Assembly (NCBI GenBank): GCA_029339505.1
Contig: JAQISU010000108.1
Coordinates: 17,448,001-17,512,000, forward strand
DNA: 64,000 nt
Source: Unio delphinus
Lineage: Eukaryota > Mollusca > Bivalvia > Unionida > Unionidae
Direction of reading: 5' to 3'
A program made the position numbers and the translations under genes. Below are positions 13,182 through 24,352 of this stretch, one piece after another. Every line of letters starts with the position of its first letter. Positions within the stretch are counted from its first letter, which is position 1. A model generated the notes under the pieces. That model saw only the letters and a list, made by a program, of their open reading frames with translations, did not search any database and was not told the DNA's origin.

Positions 13182-13261
<80 letters not shown>
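13182..13261. repeat. (TA)n microsatellite
   Basis: About 80 bp of uninterrupted AT dinucleotides. Confidence 0.99.
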
Positions 13262-13264
<3 letters not shown>

Positions 13265-14104
13265 CAAAATTAAACAACTCAGACTCTTATATCGTTTGCA
13301 AAGGTGGTCTACACATTTTTGGAACAGATTAGCTCATTCATTAGTACAATTAAACTGAACTTGACACAAAGAGTTCTGGAGTTTTGAGACGTACACATCC
13401 TTGCACCATCCTGCGAGGTTTTCCGCCCCGCCGGTCACTTGCCTTCGCAAAAGCACCTGGTGCATAAGCGACTTTAATCCATTATTACTACTACTACTAA
13501 TTCGCGTCATCATTAAGGACAGACACGTCAGCCGAACAACATCGATGCTGACCTCGAAGAAGTAAGAAGTTAAACAGAAACAAAGAGTGAAAGCTAGAAG
13601 AAGGATAAACGTGCCTCCACGTGCAGCCAGCGACTTACCACAGAAGAGAAAACGAATGGCGCCAGCCCTGCAAGAACAGTAGCGTGGAGTGGACAGCATA
13701 TCGGGCAGAAGAAAGCTTACTAACCCATTGCAACTAAATGAAGCAAAAGAACTTCATAACTTCATAACTTCATAACGAAGCAAGCATCGACTGAAAACTC
13801 TATCGGATTGAAAAACCACCAAAGAGAAACGTGGTGGTGGGGTCACATTGATATATTCAACACGATGCCAGACCAGGGGTGCTAGTGGAAGGACCGACCG
13901 AATACAGATTTGGATCGAGAGATAGCTGCAAGGAAGGGCCTGCGTCAATTCCAATGGTCACATAGGAAGGTGTCACTCCTTGGAAATACCGGAGAATGTC
14001 ACCGGGAAGACCGAGGAGTGGAGCCAACCCAGAAATGTAGCCCATATGAACAGCCGAAGACGAAAGAAGATCCCAGCCAGATATCCGGGCGTAAAAAAAG
14101 AATG
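13262..14104. other. Unassigned, moderately GC-rich sequence
   Basis: The composition is more balanced than in the neighbourhood and there are open frames on both strands (13334-13699 minus, 13910-14173 plus). No motif allows a name. It could be old retroposed or LINE-derived sequence. Confidence 0.3.
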
Positions 14105-14163
14105 GAGAAGAAGAAGAAGAAGAAGAAGAAGAAGAAGAAGAAGAAGAAGAAGAAGAAGAAGAG
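14105..14163 (+). repeat. (GAA)n microsatellite
   Basis: About 58 bp of gaa triplets. It creates poly-Lys, poly-Arg and poly-Ser frames. Confidence 0.98.
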
Positions 14164-14431
14164 GGTAAAATAAGGGGGAACAAAAAGAAGAATGTGATTA
14201 GGACTATAAGATGCTGGTGGCAAAGAAAAAGACAAGGCATACATTAGAAGAAGAGGAAAATCAACGGCCACTTTCAGGGCCATTCCACTGTCTCGAACTC
14301 ATTGGCTCAATTCCCTAGAATAAAACTTATTCTATATTTTATGTTTGCCTCAAATAAATGTATTTTCTTGCCTCTTGCAGAAAAATGTTTAGTCGATTTT
14401 ATAATTTAGGTGTGGTAGATTGATGTTCATC

Positions 14432-14432
<1 letters not shown>

Positions 14433-14478
<46 letters not shown>
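14433..14478. repeat. (CA)n microsatellite
   Basis: About 46 bp of CA dinucleotides. Confidence 0.98.
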
Positions 14479-14480
<2 letters not shown>

Positions 14481-14524
14481 TCCTAATGTGATTCTGAGAT
14501 ATATATTTTCTATTTCAAGCAAAT

Positions 14525-14526
<2 letters not shown>

Positions 14527-14596
<70 letters not shown>
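14527..14596. repeat. (GA)n microsatellite
   Basis: About 70 bp of GA dinucleotides. Confidence 0.98.
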
Positions 14597-14600
<4 letters not shown>

Positions 14601-15192
14601 AAATCACGGAAACGACACCAAATATTGGGTACTTTCTTGATTCCAGTATGTCTCGTTTATTAATCCTCGTAACATGTGCATAGTTTTTAAACTGAAACTA
14701 TGATTCACATTTTGGCTGATTTTGGCTGATTCACATTTTATACTGTTGCTAAAGTATATACAATTAAAATCTTTTCTTGATAGCGTTAGAAAGAGGTTTA
14801 ATAAAAAAGATTGTTGTGTGCTGCGTCATCCTACAGCAGTGACTTAGATCTTTATTTGATTATTTACATATACTCTTTAATAATAGTGGATGAAAATGCG
14901 TTGTCAAAAACTGATCATTCGCTTTTCATGGTCCATAAATTCAATGGGAGATTTGCCTGCAGTAAGGGTTAGTAACTATACAAACATGTTGGTGCACATA
15001 TGCGGCACGGGTACTAACTTTCGTCCATACAAACAATGGTGAAGATTTCGCTGTGGCAAGGGATAGTACCAACCACTAGAATTTAATTTTTCACATACAG
15101 TATAACGGGTCATGCGATATCTCTCAGCAGCTTCACGCCATAAGAATCGCATTAAGGAGACAATATCTCGGAAATAACTTAACCTTAAGATT

Positions 15193-15193
<1 letters not shown>
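14597..15193. other. No recognisable gene
   Basis: Unique-looking AT-rich DNA between two microsatellites. Confidence 0.5.

Positions 15194-15265
<72 letters not shown>
15194..15265. repeat. (CT)n microsatellite
   Basis: About 70 bp of CT dinucleotides. It is complementary to the (GA)n tract at 14527, so the pair could act as inverted repeats. Confidence 0.98.
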
Positions 15266-15268
<3 letters not shown>

Positions 15269-15594
15269 ATAGAAAATACTAAATACTGGGTTTATAAATC
15301 AGGCTGTTATTTATTTATCTCTTTCAAACTCTTGGCTTTATATTATGCGAATTTGAGAATATTTTGGAATGGATCATCGTTTATATTCTACGATAAAACT
15401 GTCGACACTAGCAAGTAAATATATTTAGGTGAGCACTGACGAACAAGCGAATTTTGTGTAGGAGGGATGCAATCTGAAAATCTTAAAATATATGACGAGA
15501 GAAGAATGGGAAAGCAAAAACAAATTATAAAAATGAGCGAAAATATAAAAGAGAAGCTTGTTTACTCGGAGATCACAACTACAATTACAGAATA

Positions 15595-15596
<2 letters not shown>

Positions 15597-15666
<70 letters not shown>
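15597..15666. repeat. Compound (GT)n(GA)n microsatellite
   Basis: About 32 bp of GT are followed directly by about 37 bp of GA. Confidence 0.98.
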
Positions 15667-15669
<3 letters not shown>

Positions 15670-16275
15670 TTAGTCTGCATGTGCTTATAAACCCTAACGA
15701 ATAACAGTTTCTTATAGCTTCAACAGCTTCTCACCCACCAGTAATTGGTGGACTCGTGTTACAATTATTAATTTCCGGTCAATAACCACGAATGTAGTCC
15801 CCAGCCTAATTATATTTTTCTACTCGAGGCTTAGATTCAAGGCATTCTTGAAATTGATTTGATGGAAGCATGCAATTCGTTAGAATGTAGGCATAATGGT
15901 GGGAATGTTTGTGTATTTTGGCGACAGTGAATAATCCGGCATTCATGCGTGCCCTGAAGAAAAATCTGTGACCCATGATAGATGTGTGTTTGTTTACAGC
16001 CAGGTCTATGATAAAATATTACTCGTTAACCCGTGACAAGAATTTCATTGAAGATATTTTAGATTTATTAGGTTGTGAACACGCAGGAAAGTTCAATACT
16101 GATAAAGAAATCTTTGCAATATATAGAGAGAAAATTGTGATTGGGGGTCCTTCTGTCAATTGCCAAAATCATAACGTGTCAATACTTGTGTTATTTATTT
16201 TTGGTACAAACTAAGGTGTTGGAAAAGAAAATATCCAAATAGATCAAAGTCGAAAGGATTGCAGGAACTAAAAAC
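15667..16275. other. No recognisable gene
   Basis: The open frame at 15975-16214 is isolated and has no recognisable domain. Confidence 0.45.
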
Positions 16276-16425
16276 GCAGACTAGGCCCTAGGATTTGCGG
16301 GGCCCAAGGCAGCAAATGATGAGCGGGGCCCCTAGCACACAAATGTATAGCCAGCAACGCGGGGCCCAATGCGTTGGCCTCGTTCGCCTTGCCCTAGGAC
16401 CGGGCCAGAACTAGCGGATGCAAGA
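16276..16425. repeat. GGGCCC-rich dispersed-type repeat, class unclear
   Basis: A GC-rich block with several ggggccc motifs and the partly mirrored pieces aggccctaggat and ttgccctaggacc near its ends. It resembles a short non-autonomous element, but I could not define clean terminal repeats or a target duplication. Confidence 0.4.
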
Positions 16426-16560
16426 ATATAGGAAAGAATTGGGATAATGCAAATTGGATTTAGAAACGAGCCAAAGGAAGTCAGACTTAAGAAGAAAAAA
16501 ATTACTTATTTCAATTCTTTACCTTCCTCCAACTCGTAATGACGTACTTCATATCACTAT

Positions 16561-16747
16561 CAGAGGCGTAGCTGGGGGGGGGGGGAGATACATATGTCCC
16601 CGGGCGCCAAGGTACAGGGGCGCCAAAATGAGGCTAGCAACGTTACATTATAATAAGTAAACAAGGGTAATAAATCGGTCACAAGATCGCTGGGGCGCCA
16701 GTTTTATAGTTCGTCCCTGGGTGCAAAATATCATCGCTACGCCTCTG
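16561..16747. mobile_element. hAT-type MITE (CAGAGGCGTAGC ends), copy 2
   Basis: The 187-bp element has CAGAGGCGTAGCT and GCTACGCCTCTG ends and a perfect 8-bp target duplication ATCACTAT at 16553-16560 and 16748-16755. The 8-bp duplication and the CAG...CTG termini are typical of hAT elements. Same family as 9065-9266. Confidence 0.93.
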
Positions 16748-16755
16748 ATCACTAT

Positions 16756-17690
16756 ACCTACCCCACCCCACTATCTTGTAAATCGGACACTGCGTCCACA
16801 ACACTTCATTCAGAAGAAAAAACTTTGTCGACTACAATCCTATTTCGTCAAAGACATTTAATCTAATTTTCAAAATCTTGCCTTATGCAGACTAAAGAAC
16901 TAGGCATATATTCAAAGACATAGCTACATCCGCCATAATGGTCAGCTAAAATAAATCTTGATTCATTAGAAAAGGATACAAATTTAATTCAAACATTTGG
17001 GTTTCGTTTAACTTTCAAAGAATAAAGCTGAAACCAAACTAAGTTTATAAATCATCTAAGTGCCAATATCACATATTTTGTTTTCAAATTCGACCCAATA
17101 TGTGAAACGAATTTCATGACGTAATGGATGGATACCCCCAAAATAGAGACATGGTCAATACTACATAGATTATGGCAAAGGTATAAATGTTACGCAATTA
17201 ACAAAGAATTTCAGTAAAATTTGAGTTAATGAAAGGTGCTTACAAATGTATGGACAGATGAACATCAAAATAAACTGTAATTTAAGACACAGTATAAGTA
17301 TTCCTAAATGTTGTCCATCACATGCACGAGACAAATGCGCATTAAGTCGATAGAAGTTGACCTAAACTATAAAAAGGAAAAGCCTTCTCCTACAAGAGCA
17401 TTCGGTACAAAAAAATGATAGTCTGTTATGAAAACTTCAGTAATATTTAGCAAAAATGTCTTTGGCACTGAAAATATTACGAGATTACTCGCTGTTCAAT
17501 GATGTTGTTAAACTGCAGCCTACACTTCAACAGTAATAAATTAGAATTGGAAGGGATAAAAACGATATTATCCGAAGCGGGATAGTATAAGTCAGATAAT
17601 GATCTCTGAGTGACAGTTGGAAGTGAAATGAAGTATCCTAATATAAGCTTAAAAATGTTTAACAGATGGATTTGCTCCCACTGACACATT
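16756..17690. other. No recognisable gene
   Basis: AT-rich; no motif-bearing open frame. Confidence 0.5.
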
Positions 17691-17691
17691 T

Positions 17692-17845
17692 TGAAATGTA
17701 CATCTGCCATTTGGTTAGCTTTGCTCTAACCATAACGATACTGAAATGTACATCTGTCATTTGGTTAGCTTTGTTCTAACTAAAACGCTACTGAAATGGT
17801 AATCTGCAACGTGGTTAGCTTTGTCCTAATCTTATGGATACTAAA
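17692..17845 (+). repeat. 50-bp tandem repeat, three copies
   Basis: Three units share ctgaaatgtacatctg-catttggttagctttg-tctaac-aaacg. The third is the most diverged. Confidence 0.85.
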
Positions 17846-18402
17846 CGATACGAGCGACCTTAAAGTAAGACCCAATATAAGTGTGGTTGCATGACCACTC
17901 TCCACTCCCTTATAAATGTCAGGTAACGGCCTCCGCCAAGTTGAAAGTGTGCAATGTATTTGGAAGTAAGCACGCATTTTGTTCACCATGGCTTTCAACA
18001 TAAACTATTATCGCATACGAGTGTTAAAAACTCCTTTTGGGGAAATGATGAACTACGATAAGTTCTACATGTTATTTATAGCAAATGCTAAATTCTTGTT
18101 GCATCACTCGTGTGTAAGATGGGGTTTACATATAGTTGTTATTTTTGTAAACCCTTGTACTTAACTAGACGTAGCTGTCTTTATATAACTATGTTTTACC
18201 TATGTTCTTTTTGCACCGTAAATATGATAGTTTGAAATAGGTCCAGGCTTTCAAGTCCAATGTTTGGGGTTAGGGTTCGGGTTAGGGAACGTACCAGTCA
18301 GCTGCTTAACTGGCAGATACAATCGGACGTGTTCTCAAGAGCAATATAACTTGGCGAGGTCATTAAGTACATTACTACACATTCCATCATAGTCTAGTAA
18401 CA
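17846..18402. other. No recognisable gene
   Basis: No supported gene. It includes a short gttagggttcgggttaggg stretch near 18269, too short to call telomeric. Confidence 0.45.
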
Positions 18403-18542
18403 GACATCAGTCATGTCACACTGCTGACTAAACGAATGGGATCTACTATGCTCTGTTTCAAAATCTGTGTAACAGACATCAGTCATGTCACAATGCTGAC
18501 TAAACGGAATGGGATATATTATGCTCTGTTTCAAAATCTGCA
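18403..18542 (+). repeat. ~70-bp direct tandem duplication
   Basis: Two adjacent copies run from acagacatcagtcatgtcac to ctctgtttcaaaatctg with few differences (ttgctgac versus ctgctgac type changes and one added g). Confidence 0.9.
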
Positions 18543-18967
18543 AAATTAATTTTATTCAACATCCCTTTTTAAAGAACTAGCTATCTCTGCTTTGTTAAAT
18601 GATTAATACAAATAGTTCAGATATGGTAGACATATAAATTATACAGATAGCTAAACTTTAAACCTTTGCTGTCTGAATCTATTATCATATTATCAATGCA
18701 TGAATCAAAACAATGGAAAATTAACTGATTAGAATTTCTAGATACACTGGTATCACACAAAGTCTTTCCTGATGTTTATCTTCAGTTTGAATCCTGGTAC
18801 AGCAGTTGTCGTTATATCTGAATATGACGCTACGTCATCTCTGGAGGTATAATAGATATATCCCGAATGACGTCATCAGGAAACATTAGAAATGTGCTGG
18901 CAGATTTCTTGTAGAGTTTATTTATTTGGTGTTTTGGAAATTGAAATAAATTCATTGAATCTCAATA
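18543..18967. other. No recognisable gene
   Basis: AT-rich; nothing I can name. Confidence 0.45.

Positions 18968-19035
<68 letters not shown>
18968..19035. repeat. (AAT)n microsatellite, 3' tail of the adjacent LINE
   Basis: About 68 bp of AAT. It lies at the 3' end (minus strand) of the CR1-like LINE, directly after a sequence reading gcgctatacaaagtcctc on the minus strand, and so is probably the LINE's simple-repeat tail. Confidence 0.85.
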
Positions 19036-19039
<4 letters not shown>

Positions 19040-21125
19040 GACTTTGTATAGCGCCTAATCTTTAGAAGCTCTAATGCTGAAACTATTTAAGGTAGGAAAC
19101 ATTTTTAGCCCGTTAAGTTTGTTCTTGCAGCAGACAAAGGTGAGTTTTAAGGGAAAGGGATCACTTTGATTCTAATTTCAATAGGCATTTCATTCCACGT
19201 TGCTGGGTACTGGTATGCAAAAGAACGTTGTCCATATGGCTTCGTTTTCATAGTCGGAATAATGAGTATACACTTGTCAAAAGAGGAGCGTAAGTATCTT
19301 GCTGGTGTGTAGTGCTGGACTGGAATCCGTCAGTGTAACGTAGAACAGAGAAACAATTTAATGTTTGATTCGGGATCGAATGGATAGCCAGTGTAGAGTA
19401 CAGATCAGTGGGGAGGTGTGCTCTGATCGTGGTATTCTAAAGATTACTTGAACAGCTGTGTTTTGAACTTTTTGATGTTTCTGGAGTAAATACTGAGACG
19501 AACCAGCCATAATTGAGTTACAGTAGTCCAGTCTTGGTACTAATGAACACACAAGTGTTTTCGTGGCATCAACTGAAAGATATTTACGCACGGAGCTGAT
19601 GCGTCTCAACTCAAGATATACAGCCTTGCACATGTTCATGACATATTGGTGCAGTGTGAGAGTACTGTCTAGAGTAACACCGAAGTTTCGTACCGACTGT
19701 GTGAATTTAATGTAGGTGTCGCTGATGTTTATTGTCTGAGGTAAAGGATGTGAATGAGAAAGTCTTTGTGTTGTGATCAGAATATCAAACCCTAACCGTC
19801 GTACCCATCATAATACTGCAGTTTGTTACATGTCATCCATGATTTCAAATCAGAAATGCACATCTCTACTCCTTGGATGGTAGTATCAGATTCAGTTGGG
19901 TGTCTAGACTTGTATTTTTGGGTGTCATCAGCGCAAAATTGGTGAGACACTGGGTGATGATATATGACTCTTGAGAGCGGCTGAGTGTATAGAATGAAGA
20001 GAACGGATCCAAGAACAGATCGCTATGTAAACACCACAACATAGATCGAATGTGTAGGATTGTATTTCATTCGCAGAAATTCTGTATCGTAACTCTATGG
20101 TGACGAGGAGTCAATTGCAATTATATTGTCAAGCGTATCTCTAATGGTTTGTACTTTGTCACGGAAGAAATTTGCAAATAGGCCCGGAATGTCTACTGGA
20201 GAGAAGTTAGTTGGAAGTCGTGTACATTTGTTCCTTGACATTAGCTTGTTAGTAATCTCGAAGAGCTCTTTGCAGCTGGAAATCTTCGTGATTATAGTAC
20301 TGTAGTGGGATAATTTGGCTAAATGGACTATGACTGAGATAGATTTGTTTATGAATAGTGAGTCTGGTAGAACGCCAGAGCATCTCTTCTTTACGGCAGA
20401 GTCATTCAGCAGTGCGAAGCTGTTCCTTAACACAGTTATACCATGGAGAACACTTTTGAATTGATACTCTGCACTTTGTGGCTGGGGCATGTTTTTCAAG
20501 CAATAAACGCAGGTAGTTATCGAGTTGTTTTGCTGTATTAGCTAAGAAAGTTTGTAGGTTTTCTTGGATGTCATACATTAGTTTGGTTCTACGTATCGCA
20601 CGGAGGGTTCTCTTAGTAGCAAATAAAGGTGGAGAGTTAGGGACTGATACGTCTAGATGGCAAATAATGGTGAGGGATACAAAGTTGGATCGCGGAATAT
20701 TGTCATCAGGTCTATGAAGAATCTAGTCTAAATTGTGACCATGTTTATGGATGGGTTGGTTAACTGACTGTTTAAGGTTCAAAACATGAATATAATCTAG
20801 TTGTTTTGACGTGTATGGGTTTCCGGGACAGTCAAAGTGAAAGTTGAAATCTCCAAGGATAATTAAGTTGCCACCTTATGAATTTCCATAATCTAGAGGA
20901 TCTGGAAACTGCTCCAAAAAGAGAGATTTCAGTCAGCTTGTTTTTTTCTACTAGGAGGAGGGCGGTAGAGGCAAAAAACATGGACTGACCTTTGTTCAGG
21001 TATGTGTGTTGTTTGGACTTGTTTAAATGATCTGTGGCAGAAAGTGAAGGCTGTGCTATATTTAATAGAGATCATAAATAAATAAAAATTCCTTTTATGT
21101 ATAAAATTCTCTAAAGATTTCAATT
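19036..21125 (-). pseudogene. CR1-like LINE remnant (endonuclease, RT, C-terminal domain)
   Basis: Read on the minus strand from high to low coordinates, the pieces are in the order expected for a CR1/L2-group ORF2. They are: an endonuclease segment with a YRPPPS motif near 20960; a GDFNFHFDCPG motif near 20850; the linker with the ITNKLMSRNKC stretch (20095-20499); GSVLFILYTQPLS and a CADDTQ (for FADDTQ) RT catalytic block near 19930-20010; and the post-RT region with VCSLVPRLDYCNS and LHWLSI (19358-19639). The RT segment between the linker and GSVL is missing. Frame changes and stops make it inactive. The 5' part of the endonuclease is absent, as usual for 5'-truncated copies. Confidence 0.85.
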
Positions 21126-22870
21126 ATACTGTACTGTTTATAAATTCAATATCAAAGGTGGGTAGTGATTATACTGCGTGGATCATACCACGATTCCGTA
21201 AATTGCCGAGTTTTTCAGAGTTCTGATGAGCCAACAGATCACCAGGTCCCATGAATCGATACTAGCCATTACTCGAATACAAACAAAACATGGCAAGCGA
21301 GAAAGACAGGAGACCAGATCTGGGTTGCACATTTAAAAGTTGAATCTACTTGCGAGATATGCTCATAACTATCTGTTGAAGTATGTTTTAACAATGTGTT
21401 TAAGACATGACAGCAGAAAAGTACAGCAGTAAGAAGGTACTCATATTTCATATTTTGGAATTTAATAAACAAAACAATGTAGTTTTAAAATAAATACTGA
21501 TGCATTGTGTGCTGTGCAAAAATGTGATAATGATTAAGTGATGGTGTCCAGTGCAAATGTTTGTGTGTGGCCTCAATGCAATAAATTCATTTAAGAAAGA
21601 TGAGGTTTAATCGTATTATATGTAAAAAACATATTCATTACCTACACACACACGCGCGCGTACCCCCTTACACACACCTAAGGACTGATATCTTGTAAAA
21701 TATACATCCATGAAAGATAATGCTGAATTATGGGCGAAGAGACTTGATCGGGGACCGACTTGTGTGTGAAACAATATCCATTACCGGGAACGGTTTTCAT
21801 CGGACATAATTTAAGCATTAGTTTTTCCACATACAAAAACCACCCCACAAATAAATCTGCAAAGCGGAAATCATAAGTAATTAATTCAAACATTAACAAG
21901 CTTCCTTCTTATGATTCAATTACAGTGCATTTTACAGGTAGCGTATAAACAGATCATGTAAGTATATACATGTCTCGTTAAAATAGATTATGTACTGTAC
22001 TGGTCAGTGCTGAATGAAATGTTTTTAAGCACATGCCCCAGGCTGATGACGTAAATAAATTCACTAGCAGACTGAAATTCCACAAACTCGAACAGTTCAT
22101 CTCTGTTAATTCTCACGCCGGTGGAAGAAAGAAAACAACTCCCAATTTTGGAGGTATTTCATCACATACATCCCTATCACGTAATATCTCCTGATTTTTC
22201 GTAGAAAACTCCCGATTATTTCAGAATGTCTGTCAATTTTCATTTCTCAGAAGAAGCAAAACCATATATTAATAGATATCAAGTGTGCAATCCACAAATG
22301 CCATATTTTATTGTATCACTTGTGAATATTGTAGTGACAAAAAAATTAAATATTACACGACAGTTTTTGTCTTCAGTAAATTGATTAAGATTAAGATTCA
22401 ACATTATTCACGTAAATTTCAGATTTTTTAACTACTACAAAAGTCCTGTAGGGAAAACCAAGTACCAATTAATTTAAAACCCATTAATGATCACAATGAA
22501 TGTTGCGTAATTTTCTCTGCAAACAAAATCTCCATTTCTGCCAATGAAACTCGGCCAGTTGACACCTGATATTCCTTTACCATATATGTAAAAATAAAGT
22601 TTCATTACCATGATTAAATTAAAAGAAGGAATAAAACAAAATATACGACGCAGTAGATGTGCCCCCAAAGAACTAATTCAGAATAAATATTTTATTCAGT
22701 AAACAGTGCCAAACGTCTTAACACTTAAACGAAAGGAAACAAGGTGGGATATAAAATGTGGGAAAACAGTTGCCACATACATGTACGCTAACGTTTGACT
22801 GCAGATTTCAACTGTTAAAGTCATTGGCATCGAAGTTACAACAAAATTGGGCTTTGTTTTTTTGCCAGTC
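21126..22870. other. No recognisable gene
   Basis: AT-rich host DNA on the left of the Polinton. Open frames (21269-21472, 21678-21899, 22474-22668) are isolated and featureless. There is a short CA/CG-rich stretch near 21640. Confidence 0.5.
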
Positions 22871-22876
22871 AATTTC

Positions 22877-23132
22877 AGCAGCAGAGAGGGTGAATCCTAC
22901 AATGTTTTTAGACAAAATTTTGATTGAATCGTTAAAACGAGCCTTCCTACGATCTCATTTTAACCAAAAAAAATGTCTCAGGGGCAAACCCTACAACGTT
23001 TTCAGACAAAAAATTTATTGAAATCTCCCTACGAAATCATTTTAACTAAAAAAATAAAAACGATTTTTTAATTAATTTTGGTCGCAACTTGTTGTCATAC
23101 ACCCTCTCTGCTGCTAAAGTTTTCAGTTCTGG
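22877..23132 (+). repeat. Polinton left terminal inverted repeat
   Basis: The 256 bp match the reverse complement of 37516-37771 with one substitution (ataaaaacg here, atgaaaacg in the other copy). The outer 239 bp are themselves bounded by inverted 16-mers: AGCAGCAGAGAGGGTG at 22877-22892 and CACCCTCTCTGCTGCT at 23100-23115. The interior holds two degenerate direct copies of a block starting cctacaa-gttttcagacaaa. Confidence 0.97.
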
Positions 23133-23153
23133 GTTAATAATTCTTTTACGATT

Positions 23154-23825
23154 TTAACCGAATATTTGATCAAGTCCGATACGATATCGTGTCCGAGGAT
23201 CATGTAAATTTATTGTTGCGAATCCGTGCGGAGTCGACTGAGCATGACTAAAGAAATCTCTAAATTGATTGAAGTCCATATCAGAACACCATGTCTGCCA
23301 AATATTTCGTAGCGTATGAGTATCAACTCCGTTGAATACAGACAATAAATTGCAGTTATCTCTGATCACTTTTGGAACCTGAGTGTAGCGTTGAGTGACA
23401 TATATCACGTCAGTGTTTTTGTGACGCCCACGGGAAAATATTCTAGCAGGATTTTTTTGTTTATCCAACATTATATCGTCGTATACGACTAAATTGTTAA
23501 TATCTCCATCAATATCATCAATACTCGGTGCTTCATCGATATCGGTTATAAAATCAATGGCGTTCTCACCCTTAATTTCTGATGCATTCTCGTTAAAATC
23601 CTTTAACACTTCATAACATCGTTGATCATCTACGCTAGGGGCAATTAAATACAACTTATCCCACTTCATCCATCTCATTATTAAATTGAGCAACAATTGC
23701 GTTTTACCGGATCCAGATGGCCCGATTATAATCATCCGGATAGAGTTTGGTAGCGCTGCATGATGCTTAATTGGTTCTCTTGTTTTAGTCGCTGAAAAAT
23801 CAATTATATCCATATTTCTATACAT
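23154..23825 (-). CDS. Packaging ATPase (FtsK/HerA, A32-like)
   Basis: The 223-aa protein has a Walker A motif GPSGSGKT at residues 35-42 and a Walker B LVVYDD at 112-117. A TQR-containing stretch (around residue 142) follows, as in A32-type genome-packaging ATPases of Polintons and large DNA viruses. The expected role is ATP-driven DNA translocation into the capsid. It lies on the minus strand and ends 21 bp from the left TIR. Its annotated ATG is only 5 bp from the start of the divergent zinc-ribbon gene; Met5 (23811-23813) is an equally plausible start and gives a little more room. Either way the promoters of the two genes must overlap coding sequence. The frame is intact. Confidence 0.93.
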   Translation of the reverse strand: MYRNMDIIDFSATKTREPIKHHAALPNSIRMIIIGPSGSGKTQLLLNLIMRWMKWDKLYLIAPSVDDQRCYEVLKDFNENASEIKGENAIDFITDIDEAPSIDDIDGDINNLVVYDDIMLDKQKNPARIFSRGRHKNTDVIYVTQRYTQVPKVIRDNCNLLSVFNGVDTHTLRNIWQTWCSDMDFNQFRDFFSHAQSTPHGFATINLHDPRTRYRIGLDQIFG

Positions 23826-23830
23826 AAATT

Positions 23831-24016
23831 ATGGATCTATATTGTGTGAAGTGTAAAACGCGTACTGGCACAGATGATGTGACGACGATTACAACTAAAA
23901 ATAACCGATCAGCGCTTTCTGGTAAATGCGTGCAATGTGGTACAAAGAAATTTAGATTTGTGTCTATGAAATCTGATTTTAAAAAAAACGAGGAGGTGAT
24001 ATCGCAGCCAAATTAG
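23831..24016 (+). CDS. Zinc-ribbon protein (N-terminal half of a zinc ribbon/PLA2 gene)
   Basis: The 61-aa frame has two CxxC knuckles, CVKC at residues 5-8 and CVQC at 33-36, with a basic segment between them, giving a compact four-cysteine zinc ribbon. Small proteins of this kind occur in Polintons and adenovirus-like elements. The frame ends after a run of eight A followed by C (23981-23989). The phospholipase-like frame, which has no ATG of its own, is open in the -1 frame from exactly there. The two are therefore probably halves of one product, joined by -1 frameshifting, or one gene broken by loss of a base in the A-run. The last nine or so residues in this frame are then not part of the normal protein. 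Confidence 0.8.
   Translation: MDLYCVKCKTRTGTDDVTTITTKNNRSALSGKCVQCGTKKFRFVSMKSDFKKNEEVISQPN
23982..23989 (+). promoter_or_regulatory. Candidate -1 frameshift heptamer A AAA AAC
   Basis: In the zinc-ribbon frame the codons are ..a aaa aac, which is the classical X XXY YYZ slippery arrangement used by several retroviruses. The downstream phospholipase frame is exactly -1. I did not establish a stable stem-loop or pseudoknot downstream. Confidence 0.45.
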
Positions 24017-24348
24017 CAAAACTCCCTGGAACCCCATGGGCAAAGTACCCCGGAGAAAAGCACCTCCCAGGATATAGCTACTGTGGACCGGGAACCAGAC
24101 TTGATATCAGACTCAATAATCAAAATCAACCCAACCCCGGTGAAGAACCAATAAACGCCATTGATAAGGCCTGTCACCTTCATGATGTTGCTTATAAAAG
24201 CAGCAATCTGCAACACAGGCATCTAGCAGATGTGAAATTAATTCATGCGTTAAATGCTATTCCTGATAAATCCTTCAAAGAAAAATTGGCTTCATTTTTA
24301 ATAAAATCGGCTATGAAAAGTAAATTGATGTTAGGTGCTGGTAATTAA
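23983..24348 (+). CDS. Phospholipase A2-like domain, no start codon of its own
   Basis: The open frame from 23983 to the TAA at 24346-24348 encodes about 120 aa. It has the PLA2 calcium-loop motif YCGPG (codons near 24080) and the catalytic ACHLHDVAY (His-Asp dyad with the following Tyr, near 24170), resembling the small PLA2 domains of parvovirus VP1 and Polinton proteins. Such domains act on membrane phospholipids; a role in membrane passage is inferred from those viruses. The only in-frame ATGs are close to the C terminus, so the domain must be made as a fusion with the zinc ribbon upstream. The stop is 4 bp before the integrase ATG. Confidence 0.8.
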   Translation, partial: KKRGGDIAAKLAKLPGTPWAKYPGEKHLPGYSYCGPGTRLDIRLNNQNQPNPGEEPINAIDKACHLHDVAYKSSNLQHRHLADVKLIHALNAIPDKSFKEKLASFLIKSAMKSKLMLGAGN

Positions 24349-24352
24349 TAAT

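Noticed and set aside
13910..14283. Lys-, Arg-, Ser- and Phe-rich frames around 14.1 kb
   Set aside because: Produced by the (GAA)n microsatellite.
18265..18290. Telomeric repeat
   Set aside because: Only two or three imperfect ttaggg-like units.
22758..23021. Open frame across the left Polinton end
   Set aside because: It crosses the element boundary and the TIR and has no domain.
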